A DNA stretch of 64,000 nt from Xanthomonas campestris pv. phormiicola. GTDB taxonomy: Bacteria; Pseudomonadota; Gammaproteobacteria; Xanthomonadales; Xanthomonadaceae. Position numbers and translations under genes: made by a program. Shown here in pieces: positions 35,363-45,051 of the stretch (position 1 is its first letter; each line of letters opens with the position of its first letter). Location: NCBI GenBank assembly GCA_025666215.1, contig CP102593.1, positions 2,493,001-2,557,000 on the forward strand, written 5' to 3'. The notes beneath the pieces were generated by a model that saw nothing but the letters and a program-made list of their open reading frames with translations, searched no databases and was not told where the DNA came from.

Positions 35363-36258
35363 TGAGCAAGAGAATCCGCAAGGCAGTTTTTCCGGTGGCA
35401 GGTCTGGGTACCCGCTTCCTTCCCGCCACCAAGACGGTGCCCAAGGAAATGCTGCCGATCATCGATCGGCCGTTGATCCAGTACGCGGTGGACGAGGCGA
35501 TCGAGGCCGGTTGCGACACGCTGATCTTCGTCACCAACCGCTACAAGCACGCGGTTGCGGATTACTTCGACAAGGCCTACGAGCTGGAGCAGAAGCTCGA
35601 GCGCGCCGGCAAGCTCGAACAGCTGGAGTTGGTGCGCCACGTACTGCCGAACGGCGTGCGCGCGATCTTCGTGACCCAGGCCGAAGCGCTCGGACTCGGC
35701 CATGCGGTGCTGTGCGCCAAGCCGATCATCGGCGATGAGCCGTTCGCGGTGCTGCTGCCCGACGACCTGATCTGGAACCGCGGTCCGGGCGCGCTGACGC
35801 AGATGGCCGACGTGGCCGAGCGCTCCGGCGCCAGCGTGATCGCCGTGCAGGACGTACCCCACGAGAGCACCGGCAGCTACGGCATCGTCGCCACCGAGGC
35901 GTTCGATGGCAGCGAAGGCAAGATCACCGCGATCGTCGAGAAGCCCAAGCCGGCCGATGCGCCGAGCGACCTGGCCGTGGTCGGCCGCTACGTGCTCAGC
36001 TCCAAGATCTTCGATCTGCTGGAAAAGACCGTGCCGGGCGCCGGTGGCGAGATCCAGCTGACCGACGCGATTGCCGCGCTGATCGGCAGCGATCCAGTGC
36101 ATGCGTACCGCTTCGAGGGCACCCGCTTCGACTGCGGTACCCATATCGGCCTGATCGAGGCGACCATCCGCTACGCGCTGGACCACGAGAAGCTGAGCAA
36201 GCCGGCGCAGGACATGATGCGTCGCGCCCTGGCCGACGTCGAAGCCGGCGGCAAGTAA
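35362..36258 (+). CDS. galU: UTP-glucose-1-phosphate uridylyltransferase
   Basis: 298 residues. It makes UDP-glucose, the precursor for xanthan, lipopolysaccharide and periplasmic glucans. The nucleotidyltransferase signature FPVAGLGTRFLPATKTVPKEMLP and later GLGHAVLCAKP, LLPDDLIWN and VEKPKPADAPSDLAVVGRYV are all in place, and length matches the family. The start overlaps the dehydratase stop (TGATG). A TACAAT at 35319-35324 inside the dehydratase gene may provide an extra promoter. A strong terminator follows. Confidence 0.96.
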   Translation: MSKRIRKAVFPVAGLGTRFLPATKTVPKEMLPIIDRPLIQYAVDEAIEAGCDTLIFVTNRYKHAVADYFDKAYELEQKLERAGKLEQLELVRHVLPNGVRAIFVTQAEALGLGHAVLCAKPIIGDEPFAVLLPDDLIWNRGPGALTQMADVAERSGASVIAVQDVPHESTGSYGIVATEAFDGSEGKITAIVEKPKPADAPSDLAVVGRYVLSSKIFDLLEKTVPGAGGEIQLTDAIAALIGSDPVHAYRFEGTRFDCGTHIGLIEATIRYALDHEKLSKPAQDMMRRALADVEAGGK

Positions 36259-36331
36259 CGCCGCAACGTTGCCCCCAGCGCCGGGCCCGCCGCGCGGCGG
36301 ACCAGGTTCCGCAGCGAAAAGCCGATGCAAG

Positions 36332-36359
36332 AAAAAGGGCAGCCTGGGCTGCCCTTTTT
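36332..36359. terminator. Bidirectional terminator between galU and the thiolase gene
   Basis: A 13-bp perfect inverted repeat (AAAAAGGGCAGCC / GGCTGCCCTTTTT) with only TG between gives T runs in both directions, serving the two converging genes. Confidence 0.9.
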
Positions 36360-36378
36360 CGTTGCCGAAGCGCGCCGT

Positions 36379-37584
<1,206 letters not shown>

Positions 37585-37603
37585 TTGGCTTTCTCCGAAA
37601 GCC

Positions 37604-37740
37604 GGGAATGGGGAATGGGGAGTCGGGAATCGTGAAAGCGGATTCGCGCGATCTGCGGCATTCCTATTTCCGGCGGAAAATTAGGGGGAGAAGGAGGAGC
37701 CGGGAATGCCTTTCCATTCCCGATTCCCCAATCCCGAATC
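37604..37740. repeat. Inverted 7-bp repeat arrays between thiolase and fadN-like genes
   Basis: The left arm (37604-37631) is GGGAATG, GGGAATG, GGGAGTC, GGGAATC; the right arm (37715-37740) is the reverse: CATTCCC, GATTCCC, CAATCCC, GAATC. The right arm touches the fadN-like stop codon (37741-37743). The 83 bases between include weaker matching sequence (GAAAGCGGATTC against the complement GGAAAGGCATTCC). An RNA spanning the spacer could fold into a long stem. It is one of three such elements in the window. Confidence 0.8.
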
Positions 37741-40113
37741 TCAGTTCCTAAGCGGCTTACCCGTCTTGAGCATGTGACCGATCCGTGCCTGGGTCTTTTC
37801 CTGCTGGGCCAGTTCGACGAAGTGCTTGCGCTCGAGCTTGAGCAGCCATTCCTCGTCCACCAGCGCGCCGCGGTCGATTTCGCCGCCACACAGCACGGTG
37901 GCGATGCGGGTGGCGATCTCGTAGTCGTATTCGCTGATTAAGCGGCCTTCCAGCATGTTCACCAGCAGCATCTTGAAGGTGGCGATGCCGACGTCGCCGG
38001 CGACCTGGATGCGGCGTGCCGGCAGCGGCGGGCGGTAGCCGCCCTCGGCCAGCGCGCGCGCCTCGGCCTTGGCGATGTACAGCGCCTCGTAGCTGTTGAA
38101 CACGACCTTGTCGGTGCCGCGCAGCAGGCCCAGTTCCTTGGCGTTGACCGCCGAGGTGGAGACCTTGGCCATCGCCACGGTCTCGAAGGTCTTCTTCAGC
38201 TCGGCGAACACGTCGCCGCCCGGACCGGCCGCCTGCGAAGCGCGCACCGCGATCTCCTTCAGGCCGCCGCCGGCCGGCAGCAGGCCGACGCCGGCCTCGA
38301 CCAGGCCGATGTAGCTCTCCAGCGCGGCCACGGTCTTGGCGCTGTGCATCTGGAATTCGCAGCCGCCGCCCAGGGCCAGGCCGCGCACCGCCGCGACCAC
38401 CGGCACCAGCGAATACTTGATGCGCTGGCTGGTGGCCTGGAAGTTGGCGACCATCGCCTCGAACGCAGCGACCTTGCCGGCCTGCAGCAGGCCCAGCGCG
38501 CCGGCCAGGTCGGCACCGGCGGAGAAGGGTTCCTTGTGCTGCCAGATCACCAGGCCCTTGAAGTCCTTCTCGGCGCGGCCGACCGCTTCCTGCAGGCCGT
38601 CGAGCACCTGGTCGGAGACGGTGTTCATCTTGGTCTTGAAGCTGACCACGGCGATGTCGTCGCCGTCGTGCCACAGGCGCAGGCCGTCGTTCTCGAACAC
38701 CGTCTCGCCCGGCGCGAACGTCTCGCCCAGCAGCGGATCGGGGAAGCGCTGGCGCTGGTACACCGGCAGCGCCGAGCGCGGCAGCTTGGCGTTGCGCGCG
38801 GGGCTGTAGCTGCCCTCGGCGGCATGCACGCCGTCGCGGCCGTCGAACACCCAGTCCGGCAGCGGCGCGCTGGACATGGCCTTGCCGGCCACGATGTCGT
38901 CGGCGATCCACTGCGCCACCTGCTTCCAGCCGGCGGCCTGCCAGGTCTCGAACGGGCCCAGCGACCAGCCGTAGCCCCAGCGGATCGCCAGGTCCACGTC
39001 GCGTGCGGTCTCGGCGATGTCGGCCAGGTGGTAGGCGCTGTAGTGGAACAGGTCGCGGAACGTCGCCCACAGGAACTGCGCCTGCGGATGCTGGCTCTCG
39101 CGCAGCTTGGCGAACTTCTCCGCCGGGTTCCTGATCTTCAGGATCTCGACCACGTCCGGCGCCGCGCTGCGGTCGGCCGGGCGGTAGTCCTGCTTCTCCA
39201 GGTCCAGCACCACGATGTCCTTGCCGACCTTGCGGAAGATGCCGGCGCCGACCTTCTGGCCCAGCGCGCCCTTGGCGATCAGCGCGTCCAGCCACTTCGG
39301 CGAGGCGAAGTACTGGTGCCACGGATCGTCGGGCAGGGTGTCGGCCATGGTCTTGATGACGTGGGCCATGGTGTCCAGGCCGACCACGTCGGAGGTGCGG
39401 TAGGTCGCCGACTTCGGGCGGCCCACCAGCGGGCCGGTCAGCGCGTCCACCTCGTCGAAACCCAGGCCGGACTGCGCGGTGTGGTGGATGGTGGACAGGA
39501 TCGAGAACACGCCGATGCGGTTGCCGATGAAGTTCGGGGTGTCCTTGGCATAGACCACGCCCTTGCCCAGGGTGGTCACCAGGAACGCTTCCAGGCCTTC
39601 CAGCACCGCCGCATCGGTGCCCTTGGCCGGGATCAGCTCGGCCAGGTGCATATAGCGCGGCGGGTTGAAGAAGTGCACGCCGCAGTAGCGGTGGCGCAGC
39701 TGCTCGGGCAGCACGTCGGACAGCGCATTGATGCCCAGGCCGGAGGTGTTGGAGGCCAGCACCGCGTGATCGGCCACGAACGGGGCGATCTTCTTGTACA
39801 GGTCCTGTTTCCAGTCCATGCGCTCGGCGATGGCTTCGATGATCAGGTCGCAGCCGCGCAGCTGCTCCAGGCCCGAGTCGTAGTTGGCCGGGGTGATGGC
39901 TTCGGCCAGGCTCGCGCTGGCCAGCGGCGCCGGGCTCAGCTTGGTCAGGTTGGCGATGGCCTTGAGCACGACGCCGTCGGGATGGCCGTCCTTGGCGGGA
40001 AGATCGAACAGCACGGTGTCGACGCCGGCGTTGGTCAGGTGCGCAGCGATTTGCGCGCCCATCACGCCCGCGCCCAGGACGGCGGCACGGCGGACTAGCA
40101 GGGGGTTGGACAT
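37741..40113 (-). CDS. fadN: 3-hydroxyacyl-CoA dehydrogenase / enoyl-CoA hydratase, FadN-like
   Basis: 790-residue two-domain beta-oxidation enzyme. The dehydrogenase comes first (AAVLGAGVMGAQIAAHL NAD site; VHFFNPPRYMHL; DTPNFIGNRIG) and a crotonase-type domain second, from about 480 (EPFSAGADLAGAL, GLALGGGCEFQMHSA). This order is opposite to E. coli FadB and matches FadN. The thiolase gene lies downstream on the same strand. Upstream is the PsrA-like repressor gene, 79 bases away, with GCGGGAT-type degenerate direct repeats in the gap. It should use fatty-acid-derived CoA esters. Confidence 0.92.
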   Translation of the reverse strand: MSNPLLVRRAAVLGAGVMGAQIAAHLTNAGVDTVLFDLPAKDGHPDGVVLKAIANLTKLSPAPLASASLAEAITPANYDSGLEQLRGCDLIIEAIAERMDWKQDLYKKIAPFVADHAVLASNTSGLGINALSDVLPEQLRHRYCGVHFFNPPRYMHLAELIPAKGTDAAVLEGLEAFLVTTLGKGVVYAKDTPNFIGNRIGVFSILSTIHHTAQSGLGFDEVDALTGPLVGRPKSATYRTSDVVGLDTMAHVIKTMADTLPDDPWHQYFASPKWLDALIAKGALGQKVGAGIFRKVGKDIVVLDLEKQDYRPADRSAAPDVVEILKIRNPAEKFAKLRESQHPQAQFLWATFRDLFHYSAYHLADIAETARDVDLAIRWGYGWSLGPFETWQAAGWKQVAQWIADDIVAGKAMSSAPLPDWVFDGRDGVHAAEGSYSPARNAKLPRSALPVYQRQRFPDPLLGETFAPGETVFENDGLRLWHDGDDIAVVSFKTKMNTVSDQVLDGLQEAVGRAEKDFKGLVIWQHKEPFSAGADLAGALGLLQAGKVAAFEAMVANFQATSQRIKYSLVPVVAAVRGLALGGGCEFQMHSAKTVAALESYIGLVEAGVGLLPAGGGLKEIAVRASQAAGPGGDVFAELKKTFETVAMAKVSTSAVNAKELGLLRGTDKVVFNSYEALYIAKAEARALAEGGYRPPLPARRIQVAGDVGIATFKMLLVNMLEGRLISEYDYEIATRIATVLCGGEIDRGALVDEEWLLKLERKHFVELAQQEKTQARIGHMLKTGKPLRN

Positions 40114-40192
40114 AGCGATCAGCCTCTGTGGGTCAACGATTGCGGGATGCGGGTCTTGCGGGATGGGTTCGTGCGCAACGGTTCTTGCGGAA

Positions 40193-40825
40193 TCAGGGCA
40201 CGGCGCGGGCCAGGAAGCCGGCTTCGGCGAAACGGATCAGTTCGCGCGCGGCGTGGGCGCGGTGCGCGCCTTCGCTGACCCCGGCGGGGCGCTTGATCAG
40301 GCCGAAATCGGCCATGGCGTAGGTCAGCGCGCCGGCCAGGAAGTCCAGGCGCCAGTACAGTTCTTCCTTGCTCAGCCCGGGCACGCAGGCGGCGATGGCC
40401 TTGCCGAACTCGCGCAGCACGTGGCCGTAGTGGTCGGACAGGAACTGGCGCAGGCTGTCGTTCTTCTCGGCGTAGGCGCGGGCGATCACGCGCACGAAGG
40501 CGCCGCCGCTCTGGCGGTCCTGGGCCATCGCCAGCGCCGGCTCCACGAATGCCGCCAGCACCGGCCCGAGCTGGCCCGGATGCTGGCGCTGTGCGGCCTC
40601 CAGCTGCGCCAGGCGTGCGGCGGTCATCTCGTCCATGCGCCGCCGGAACACCTCGTTGACCAGGTTCTCCTTGGAGCCGAAGTGGTAGTTGACCGCGGCG
40701 ATGTTGACGTCGGCCTGGCTGGTGACCTGGCGCAGCGAAGTGCCGGAGAAGCCATGCTGGGCGAACAGTTCCTCGGCCGCGCTGAGGATGCGGTCCTTGG
40801 TGGAGAAGTGCGCTTGCTTTGCCAT
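40193..40825 (-). CDS. psrA: TetR-family repressor, PsrA-like fatty acid sensor
   Basis: 210 residues. The N-terminal helix-turn-helix (DRILSAAEELFAQHGFSGTS, VNIAAVNYHFGSKENLV) is very like Pseudomonas PsrA, which represses beta-oxidation genes and is released by long-chain fatty acyl ligands. The remainder is an all-helical ligand domain. The ATG at 40825 (MAKQAHFSTKDRI) is chosen. The gene heads a minus-strand operon with the FadN-like and thiolase genes, and its own promoter carries a palindrome matching the PsrA consensus. The name is an inference from similarity plus context. Confidence 0.8.
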   Translation of the reverse strand: MAKQAHFSTKDRILSAAEELFAQHGFSGTSLRQVTSQADVNIAAVNYHFGSKENLVNEVFRRRMDEMTAARLAQLEAAQRQHPGQLGPVLAAFVEPALAMAQDRQSGGAFVRVIARAYAEKNDSLRQFLSDHYGHVLREFGKAIAACVPGLSKEELYWRLDFLAGALTYAMADFGLIKRPAGVSEGAHRAHAARELIRFAEAGFLARAVP

Positions 40826-40842
40826 GCGGCCGCCGGAATCAA

Positions 40843-40858
40843 TCAAACGATTGTTTGA
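40843..40858 (-). promoter_or_regulatory. PsrA-type operator
   Basis: Perfect palindromic arms TCAAAC-GATT-GTTTGA, fitting the described PsrA motif (G/C)AAAC-N2-4-GTTT(G/C). It overlaps the last base of the -10 box and the expected transcription start, so binding would block the psrA-fadN-fadA operon. Confidence 0.7.
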
Positions 40859-40886
40859 GTCTAGGCCTCGCGTCCGGCGGCGTCAT
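40858..40886 (-). promoter_or_regulatory. Promoter of the psrA-fadN-fadA operon
   Basis: On the minus strand ATGACG (40886-40881), exactly 17 bases, then TAGACT (40863-40858); each hexamer matches consensus at four positions. It is placed immediately upstream of the PsrA-type operator. Confidence 0.45.
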
Positions 40887-40941
40887 GTTGCGATGCAGCA
40901 CGATTCAGCCTGCGGCCGTGCAAAGCCCGCTGCGATTGGAT

Positions 40942-40994
40942 AGAATTGCCCATCGCAATTCTGGCTAAGCCCGCGTTTTGACGCGGGTTTTTTT
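40942..40994 (+). terminator. Tandem hairpins with a T run in the ndk leader
   Basis: AGAATTG (40942-40948) pairs with CAATTCT (40956-40962); next CCCGCG (40970-40975) pairs with CGCGGG (40982-40987) followed by seven T (40988-40994). A third hairpin CGGGCC/GGCCCG (41006-41024) sits just before the ndk Shine-Dalgarno. The second hairpin has full terminator form although no plus-strand gene lies upstream; it may be an attenuator or the end of a short RNA. Confidence 0.6.
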
Positions 40995-41042
40995 CATGTT
41001 AACCTCGGGCCGTCTAGTGGCCCGCCCAACGGAGAACTTCCC

Positions 41043-41468
41043 ATGGCGCTGGAGCGCACCCTGTCCATCATCAAGCCCGATGCCGTCGCCAAGAACGTCA
41101 TCGGCGAGATCTATTCGCGTTTCGAGAAGGCCGGCCTGAAGGTCGTGGCCGCCAAGTACAAGCAACTGTCGCGCCGCGAGGCCGAGGGCTTCTACGCCGT
41201 GCACCGCGAGCGTCCGTTCTTCAACGCGCTGGTCGAGTTCATGATCTCCGGCCCGGTGATGATCCAGGCGCTGGAAGGCGAGAACGCCGTGGCCGCGCAC
41301 CGCGACCTGCTCGGCGCCACCAATCCGAAGGACGCCGCACCGGGCACCATCCGCGCCGATTTCGCCGACTCGATCGACGCCAACGCCGCGCACGGTTCCG
41401 ATTCGGTGGAGAACGCCGCCAACGAAGTGGCATATTTCTTCGCCGCCACCGAAGTGGTTTCGCGCTAA
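41043..41468 (+). CDS. ndk: Nucleoside diphosphate kinase
   Basis: 141 residues, standard length. It transfers the gamma-phosphate between nucleotides through a phosphohistidine: the active-site His is in [10 protein letters not shown]. The start [15 protein letters not shown] and the [16 protein letters not shown] region are diagnostic. The Shine-Dalgarno GGAGAA is well placed. It heads a forward run (rlmN, pilF, rodZ, yfgM, bamB, der) like that in other gammaproteobacteria. Confidence 0.97.
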   Translation: MALERTLSIIKPDAVAKNVIGEIYSRFEKAGLKVVAAKYKQLSRREAEGFYAVHRERPFFNALVEFMISGPVMIQALEGENAVAAHRDLLGATNPKDAAPGTIRADFADSIDANAAHGSDSVENAANEVAYFFAATEVVSR

Positions 41469-41477
41469 GAGGTCATC

Positions 41478-42683
41478 GTGAACGAGGTCGTCCACACTCC
41501 GTTGGCGCTCGCCGATCCGCTCCGGACCGGCGCCGCAGCCAAGCAGAATCTGCTCGACCTCGATCGCGAGGGCCTGGAGCGTTTCTTCGCCGACACGCTC
41601 GGCGAAGCGCGCTACCGCGCCCACCAGGTGATGAAGTGGATCCACCACCGCTACGTCACCGACTTCGACCAGATGACCGACCTCGGCAAGGCGCTGCGCG
41701 CCAAGCTGCAGCAGCATGCCGAGGTCGTCGTCCCCAACATCGTGTTCGACAAGCCGTCCGCCGACGGCACCCACAAGTGGCTGCTGGCCATGGGCACCGA
41801 CGGCAAGAACGCGATCGAGGCCGTGTACATCCCGGACAAGGGCCGCGGCACGCTGTGCGTGTCCTCCCAGGTCGGCTGCGGGTTGAACTGCACGTTCTGC
41901 TCGACCGCCACCCAGGGCTTCAACCGCAACCTGTCCACCGCCGAGATCGTTGGCCAGGTGTGGGTTGCGGCGCGGCACCTGGGCAACGTGCCGCACCAGC
42001 AGCGCCGTCTCACCAACGTGGTGATGATGGGCATGGGCGAGCCGCTGATGAATTTCGACAACGTCGTGCGCGCGATGAGCGTGATGCGCGACGACCTGGG
42101 CTATGGCCTGGCCAACAAGCGGGTCACGCTGTCGACCTCCGGCCTGGTGCCGATGATCGATCGCCTGTCCGCCGAGAGCGACGTGTCGCTGGCGGTCTCG
42201 CTGCATGCGGCCGACGACGCGCTGCGCGAGACGCTGGTGCCGCTCAACAAGAAGTACCCGGTCGCCGAACTGATGGCCGCGTGCGCGCGCTATCTGCGCG
42301 CCAACAAGCGCCGCGAGTCGGTGACCTTCGAATACACGCTGATGAAGGGCATCAACGACCAGCCCGAACATGCGCGGCAGCTGGCGCGGCTGATGCGCCA
42401 GTTCGACAACGCGGTGCAGGCCTCGAACGCCGGCAAGGTCAACCTGATCCCGTTCAATCCGTTCCCGGGCACGCGCTACGAGCGCTCCGGCGAGACGGAA
42501 ATCCGCGCGTTCCAGAAGATCCTGCTCGATGCGCAGGTGCTGACCATGGTGCGGCGCACCCGCGGCGACGACATCGACGCGGCCTGCGGCCAGCTCAAGG
42601 GGCAGGTGCTGGACCGCACCCGGCGCCAGGCCGACTTCCAGCGCCAGTTGCAGACCCAGGCGGACCGGGATGCGGCGGCCTAG
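41478..42683 (+). CDS. rlmN: 23S rRNA (A2503-C2)/tRNA (A37-C2) methyltransferase
   Basis: 401-residue radical-SAM enzyme. The 4Fe-4S motif [11 protein letters not shown] supplies three Cys; later [14 protein letters not shown] and [13 protein letters not shown] fit RlmN, and the late Cys in [12 protein letters not shown] is the methyl-carrying residue. It methylates A2503 of 23S rRNA and A37 of some tRNAs. The start is GTG nine bases after the ndk stop. The last 14 bases overlap the pilus assembly gene. Confidence 0.96.
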   Translation: MNEVVHTPLALADPLRTGAAAKQNLLDLDREGLERFFADTLGEARYRAHQVMKWIHHRYVTDFDQMTDLGKALRAKLQQHAEVVVPNIVFDKPSADGTHKWLLAMGTDGKNAIEAVYIPDKGRGTLCVSSQVGCGLNCTFCSTATQGFNRNLSTAEIVGQVWVAARHLGNVPHQQRRLTNVVMMGMGEPLMNFDNVVRAMSVMRDDLGYGLANKRVTLSTSGLVPMIDRLSAESDVSLAVSLHAADDALRETLVPLNKKYPVAELMAACARYLRANKRRESVTFEYTLMKGINDQPEHARQLARLMRQFDNAVQASNAGKVNLIPFNPFPGTRYERSGETEIRAFQKILLDAQVLTMVRRTRGDDIDAACGQLKGQVLDRTRRQADFQRQLQTQADRDAAA

Positions 42684-43488
42684 GCATCCTCTGGCCATCG
42701 TTGCGTTGGCCGCGGGGCTGCTGGCGTTGTCGGCATGCGCCGGGCACGGCACCAAGTCCGGCAGGCTGCGCAACGTCGAGCAGGTGGCGCCGGACTACGA
42801 TTTCCGCGACAGCGGCGAAGTCAAGGCGCGCTACGCGTTGCAGGAGCAACTCGGCCTGGCCGGCAACCGGCTCAGCGGCGGCGATCTGGCCGGCGCCGAG
42901 GAGCATGCGCGCAAGGCGCTGGCGCTGGCCCCGGACTCGGTGCAGGCGCACACGCTGCTGGCGGTGGCGGCCGGCCGCCGCGGTGATGCCGCCACTGCCG
43001 GCGAGCATTACCGCAAGGCCGCCGAACTGGCGCCGAACCGCGGCGAGGCCTTGAACAACTACGGTGCCTGGCTGTGCGCGAACGGTGCCGCCGCCGAGGC
43101 GCTGCAGTGGTTCGATCGCGCGCTGCAAGTGCCCGGCTACGCCACGCCGGCCTCGGCATTGGCCAATGCCGGCGGTTGCGCAGTGCAGATCGGCCAGCGC
43201 GAGCGCGGCGAACGCGACCTGCGCAAGGCGCTGGCGCTGGAGCCGGGCAATGCCTATGCGCTGGAAGCGATGGCGCGCGAGGAAGCGGCGCAGGCGCGTT
43301 TTTTCGAGGCGCGGGCCTTCTCGGAACGGCGGCTGGCGGCTGCGCCGGCCACGCCATCCGTGTTACAACTTGCTATTCAGATTGAACAAGGGCTAGGCGA
43401 CATGGCTGCTGCCGGCCGTTACCAACAGCGGTTGCGCAAGGAGTTTCCCGATGCCGCGACCACGACTCCCGGGGCTAGTGCATTGTGA
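42670..43488 (+). CDS. pilF: Type IV pilus biogenesis/stability lipoprotein PilF (PilW)
   Basis: 272 residues. A lipoprotein signal ([12 protein letters not shown]) is followed by TPR repeats ([49 protein letters not shown]). PilF is an outer-membrane lipoprotein needed to assemble the PilQ secretin. Its place between rlmN and rodZ is the same as in Pseudomonas. The start overlaps rlmN by 14 bases and the stop overlaps the next start (GTGA), so translation is probably coupled. Confidence 0.9.
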   Translation: MRRPRHPLAIVALAAGLLALSACAGHGTKSGRLRNVEQVAPDYDFRDSGEVKARYALQEQLGLAGNRLSGGDLAGAEEHARKALALAPDSVQAHTLLAVAAGRRGDAATAGEHYRKAAELAPNRGEALNNYGAWLCANGAAAEALQWFDRALQVPGYATPASALANAGGCAVQIGQRERGERDLRKALALEPGNAYALEAMAREEAAQARFFEARAFSERRLAAAPATPSVLQLAIQIEQGLGDMAAAGRYQQRLRKEFPDAATTTPGASAL

Positions 43489-44348
43489 TCAGTGATTCCA
43501 ATCCGAACGCTTTCGACGGCGCCAAAGGTTGCGGGCAACAACTCCGCGAAGCGCGCGAAGCGGCGGGCTTGAGCATCGACGAGGTCGGTGGCCGCTTGCG
43601 CATGCCGGTGCACGTGATCGGTGCGCTGGAAGCGGAACAGTGGCAGCGCCTCGGCGCGCCGGTGTTCGTGCGCGGTCAGCTGCGCAGCTACGCGCGCCTG
43701 CTCGGGGTGGACCTGGAGCCGCTGCTGGCCAGCGCGCAGATCGCGCCGGTGCAGCCGGTGGAACTGATCAGCCATACGCATACCCCGCCGCTGCGGCGCA
43801 TGCTCGAGAGCGCGACCCGGCGCATGGTCTACGTGGTGATCACCGCCGGACTGGCGGTGCCGGTCTGGTACGCGACCCGCACCCATTTCGCCGACGATGG
43901 TCCGAGCACCGCTTCGCTGGACGTGGTGCCGGCTGCTCCGGGCGACGCCGCGCCGCCGGCGACGGTCGGCACCGGCGGCACCCCGGCGCCGACCGCCGCG
44001 TCGGTCAATCGTCCCGCGCCGCCTGCGGCGCCGTACATCGCTTCGCTGACGCCGCTGCCGCGCGCCTCCAGCGAGGCGGAAAAGCCTGGCCTGAGCCTGT
44101 CGTTCCAGGGCGACAGCTGGGTGCAGATCATCGCCCCGGACGGCACGCCGCTGGAAAAAGCGCTGCTGAAGGCAGGCGAGAAGCGCGACTACGCGCCGGG
44201 TCAGGTGGGCCGCATCGTGCTCGGCAATGCGTCGGCGGTCCAGGTTCAGCAATCCGGTAGTACCGTGGATCTGACTCCGTACAAGCGCGCGAACGTGGCC
44301 CGCTTTGCGGTATCCTCTGACGGTTCCGTGGTGCCAGCGTCCGAGTGA
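43485..44348 (+). CDS. rodZ: RodZ-like helix-turn-helix membrane protein
   Basis: 287 residues. An N-terminal Xre-type helix-turn-helix (QQLREAREAAGLSIDEVGGRL, HVIGALEAEQWQRLGAPVFVRGQLRSYARLL) is followed by one membrane helix (MVYVVITAGLAVPVWYA), a Pro/Ala linker and a C-terminal DUF4115 beta domain (LSLSFQGDSWVQIIAPDGT). RodZ links MreB to the cell-wall elongation machinery. Start GTG overlaps the pilF stop by four bases. In E. coli ispG and hisS follow; here yfgM follows directly. Confidence 0.88.
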   Translation: MISDSNPNAFDGAKGCGQQLREAREAAGLSIDEVGGRLRMPVHVIGALEAEQWQRLGAPVFVRGQLRSYARLLGVDLEPLLASAQIAPVQPVELISHTHTPPLRRMLESATRRMVYVVITAGLAVPVWYATRTHFADDGPSTASLDVVPAAPGDAAPPATVGTGGTPAPTAASVNRPAPPAAPYIASLTPLPRASSEAEKPGLSLSFQGDSWVQIIAPDGTPLEKALLKAGEKRDYAPGQVGRIVLGNASAVQVQQSGSTVDLTPYKRANVARFAVSSDGSVVPASE

Positions 44349-44412
44349 CGGCGGCGCGGTTCCTCAATCTCAACATTCCATGTCCCGTCGTTGCGGCGGG
44401 GCGAGAGTACGC

Positions 44413-45051
44413 ATGGCGATCGACGACCTGCTCGACGAGCACGAACAAAGCGAACGCGTCCGCACTTGGCTCAGGAAAAACGGCGCCGGCCTGATCGGCG
44501 GCATTGCCCTGGGCATCGGCGCGATCATTGGCTGGCAGTGGTGGACCAAGCAGCATTCCAACGACCTGGCGCTGGCCAATTCCCGCTACGACGCCGTGCT
44601 CAAGAGCATCCAGGCCAAGCAACTGGACAAGGCCGGCAAGGACATGGCGGCGCTGCAGCAGGGCCCGGCCAACATCTACGCCGAGCTGGCCGCGCTGCGC
44701 CTGGCCAAGGCGCAGGCCGACGACGGCAAGTACGACCAGGCCCTGGCGACGCTGCGCGGGCTCAAGGCCGAGGGCGAGCTGAAGCTGCTGATCGACCAGC
44801 GCGTGGCGCGCTTGCTGATCCAGACCGGCAAAAGCGAGGAAGCGCTGAAGTTGCTGGCCGCGGCCGACGACAACCAGAGCCTGGAGATCCGCGGCGATGC
44901 GCTGATCGCGCAGGGCAAGCGCGAGGCGGCACGCGAGGCGTACGCCAAGTCGTTGACCACCCTGGACGTGGCGGCGCCGCAACGGCGACTGCTGGAAACG
45001 AAGTTGATGGATGCAGGCGGCACCGTGCCGAATCCTGCGGAGCCGATCTGA
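44413..45051 (+). CDS. yfgM: YfgM-like TPR membrane protein
   Basis: 212 residues. A short cytoplasmic start (MAIDDLLDEHEQSERVRTWL), one membrane helix (GLIGGIALGIGAIIGWQWW) and a periplasmic TPR-like domain (AKAQADDGKYDQALATLRGL). YfgM in E. coli associates with the SecYEG translocon and the chaperone PpiD. The stop shares one base with the bamB start, matching the conserved yfgM-bamB pair. Confidence 0.9.
   Translation: MAIDDLLDEHEQSERVRTWLRKNGAGLIGGIALGIGAIIGWQWWTKQHSNDLALANSRYDAVLKSIQAKQLDKAGKDMAALQQGPANIYAELAALRLAKAQADDGKYDQALATLRGLKAEGELKLLIDQRVARLLIQTGKSEEALKLLAAADDNQSLEIRGDALIAQGKREAAREAYAKSLTTLDVAAPQRRLLETKLMDAGGTVPNPAEPI

Noticed and set aside
40114..40192. Degenerate GCGGGAT repeats before the fadN-like gene as a fourth heptad element
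   Set aside because: Only a few imperfect units and no inverse arm; relation to the heptad family cannot be shown.
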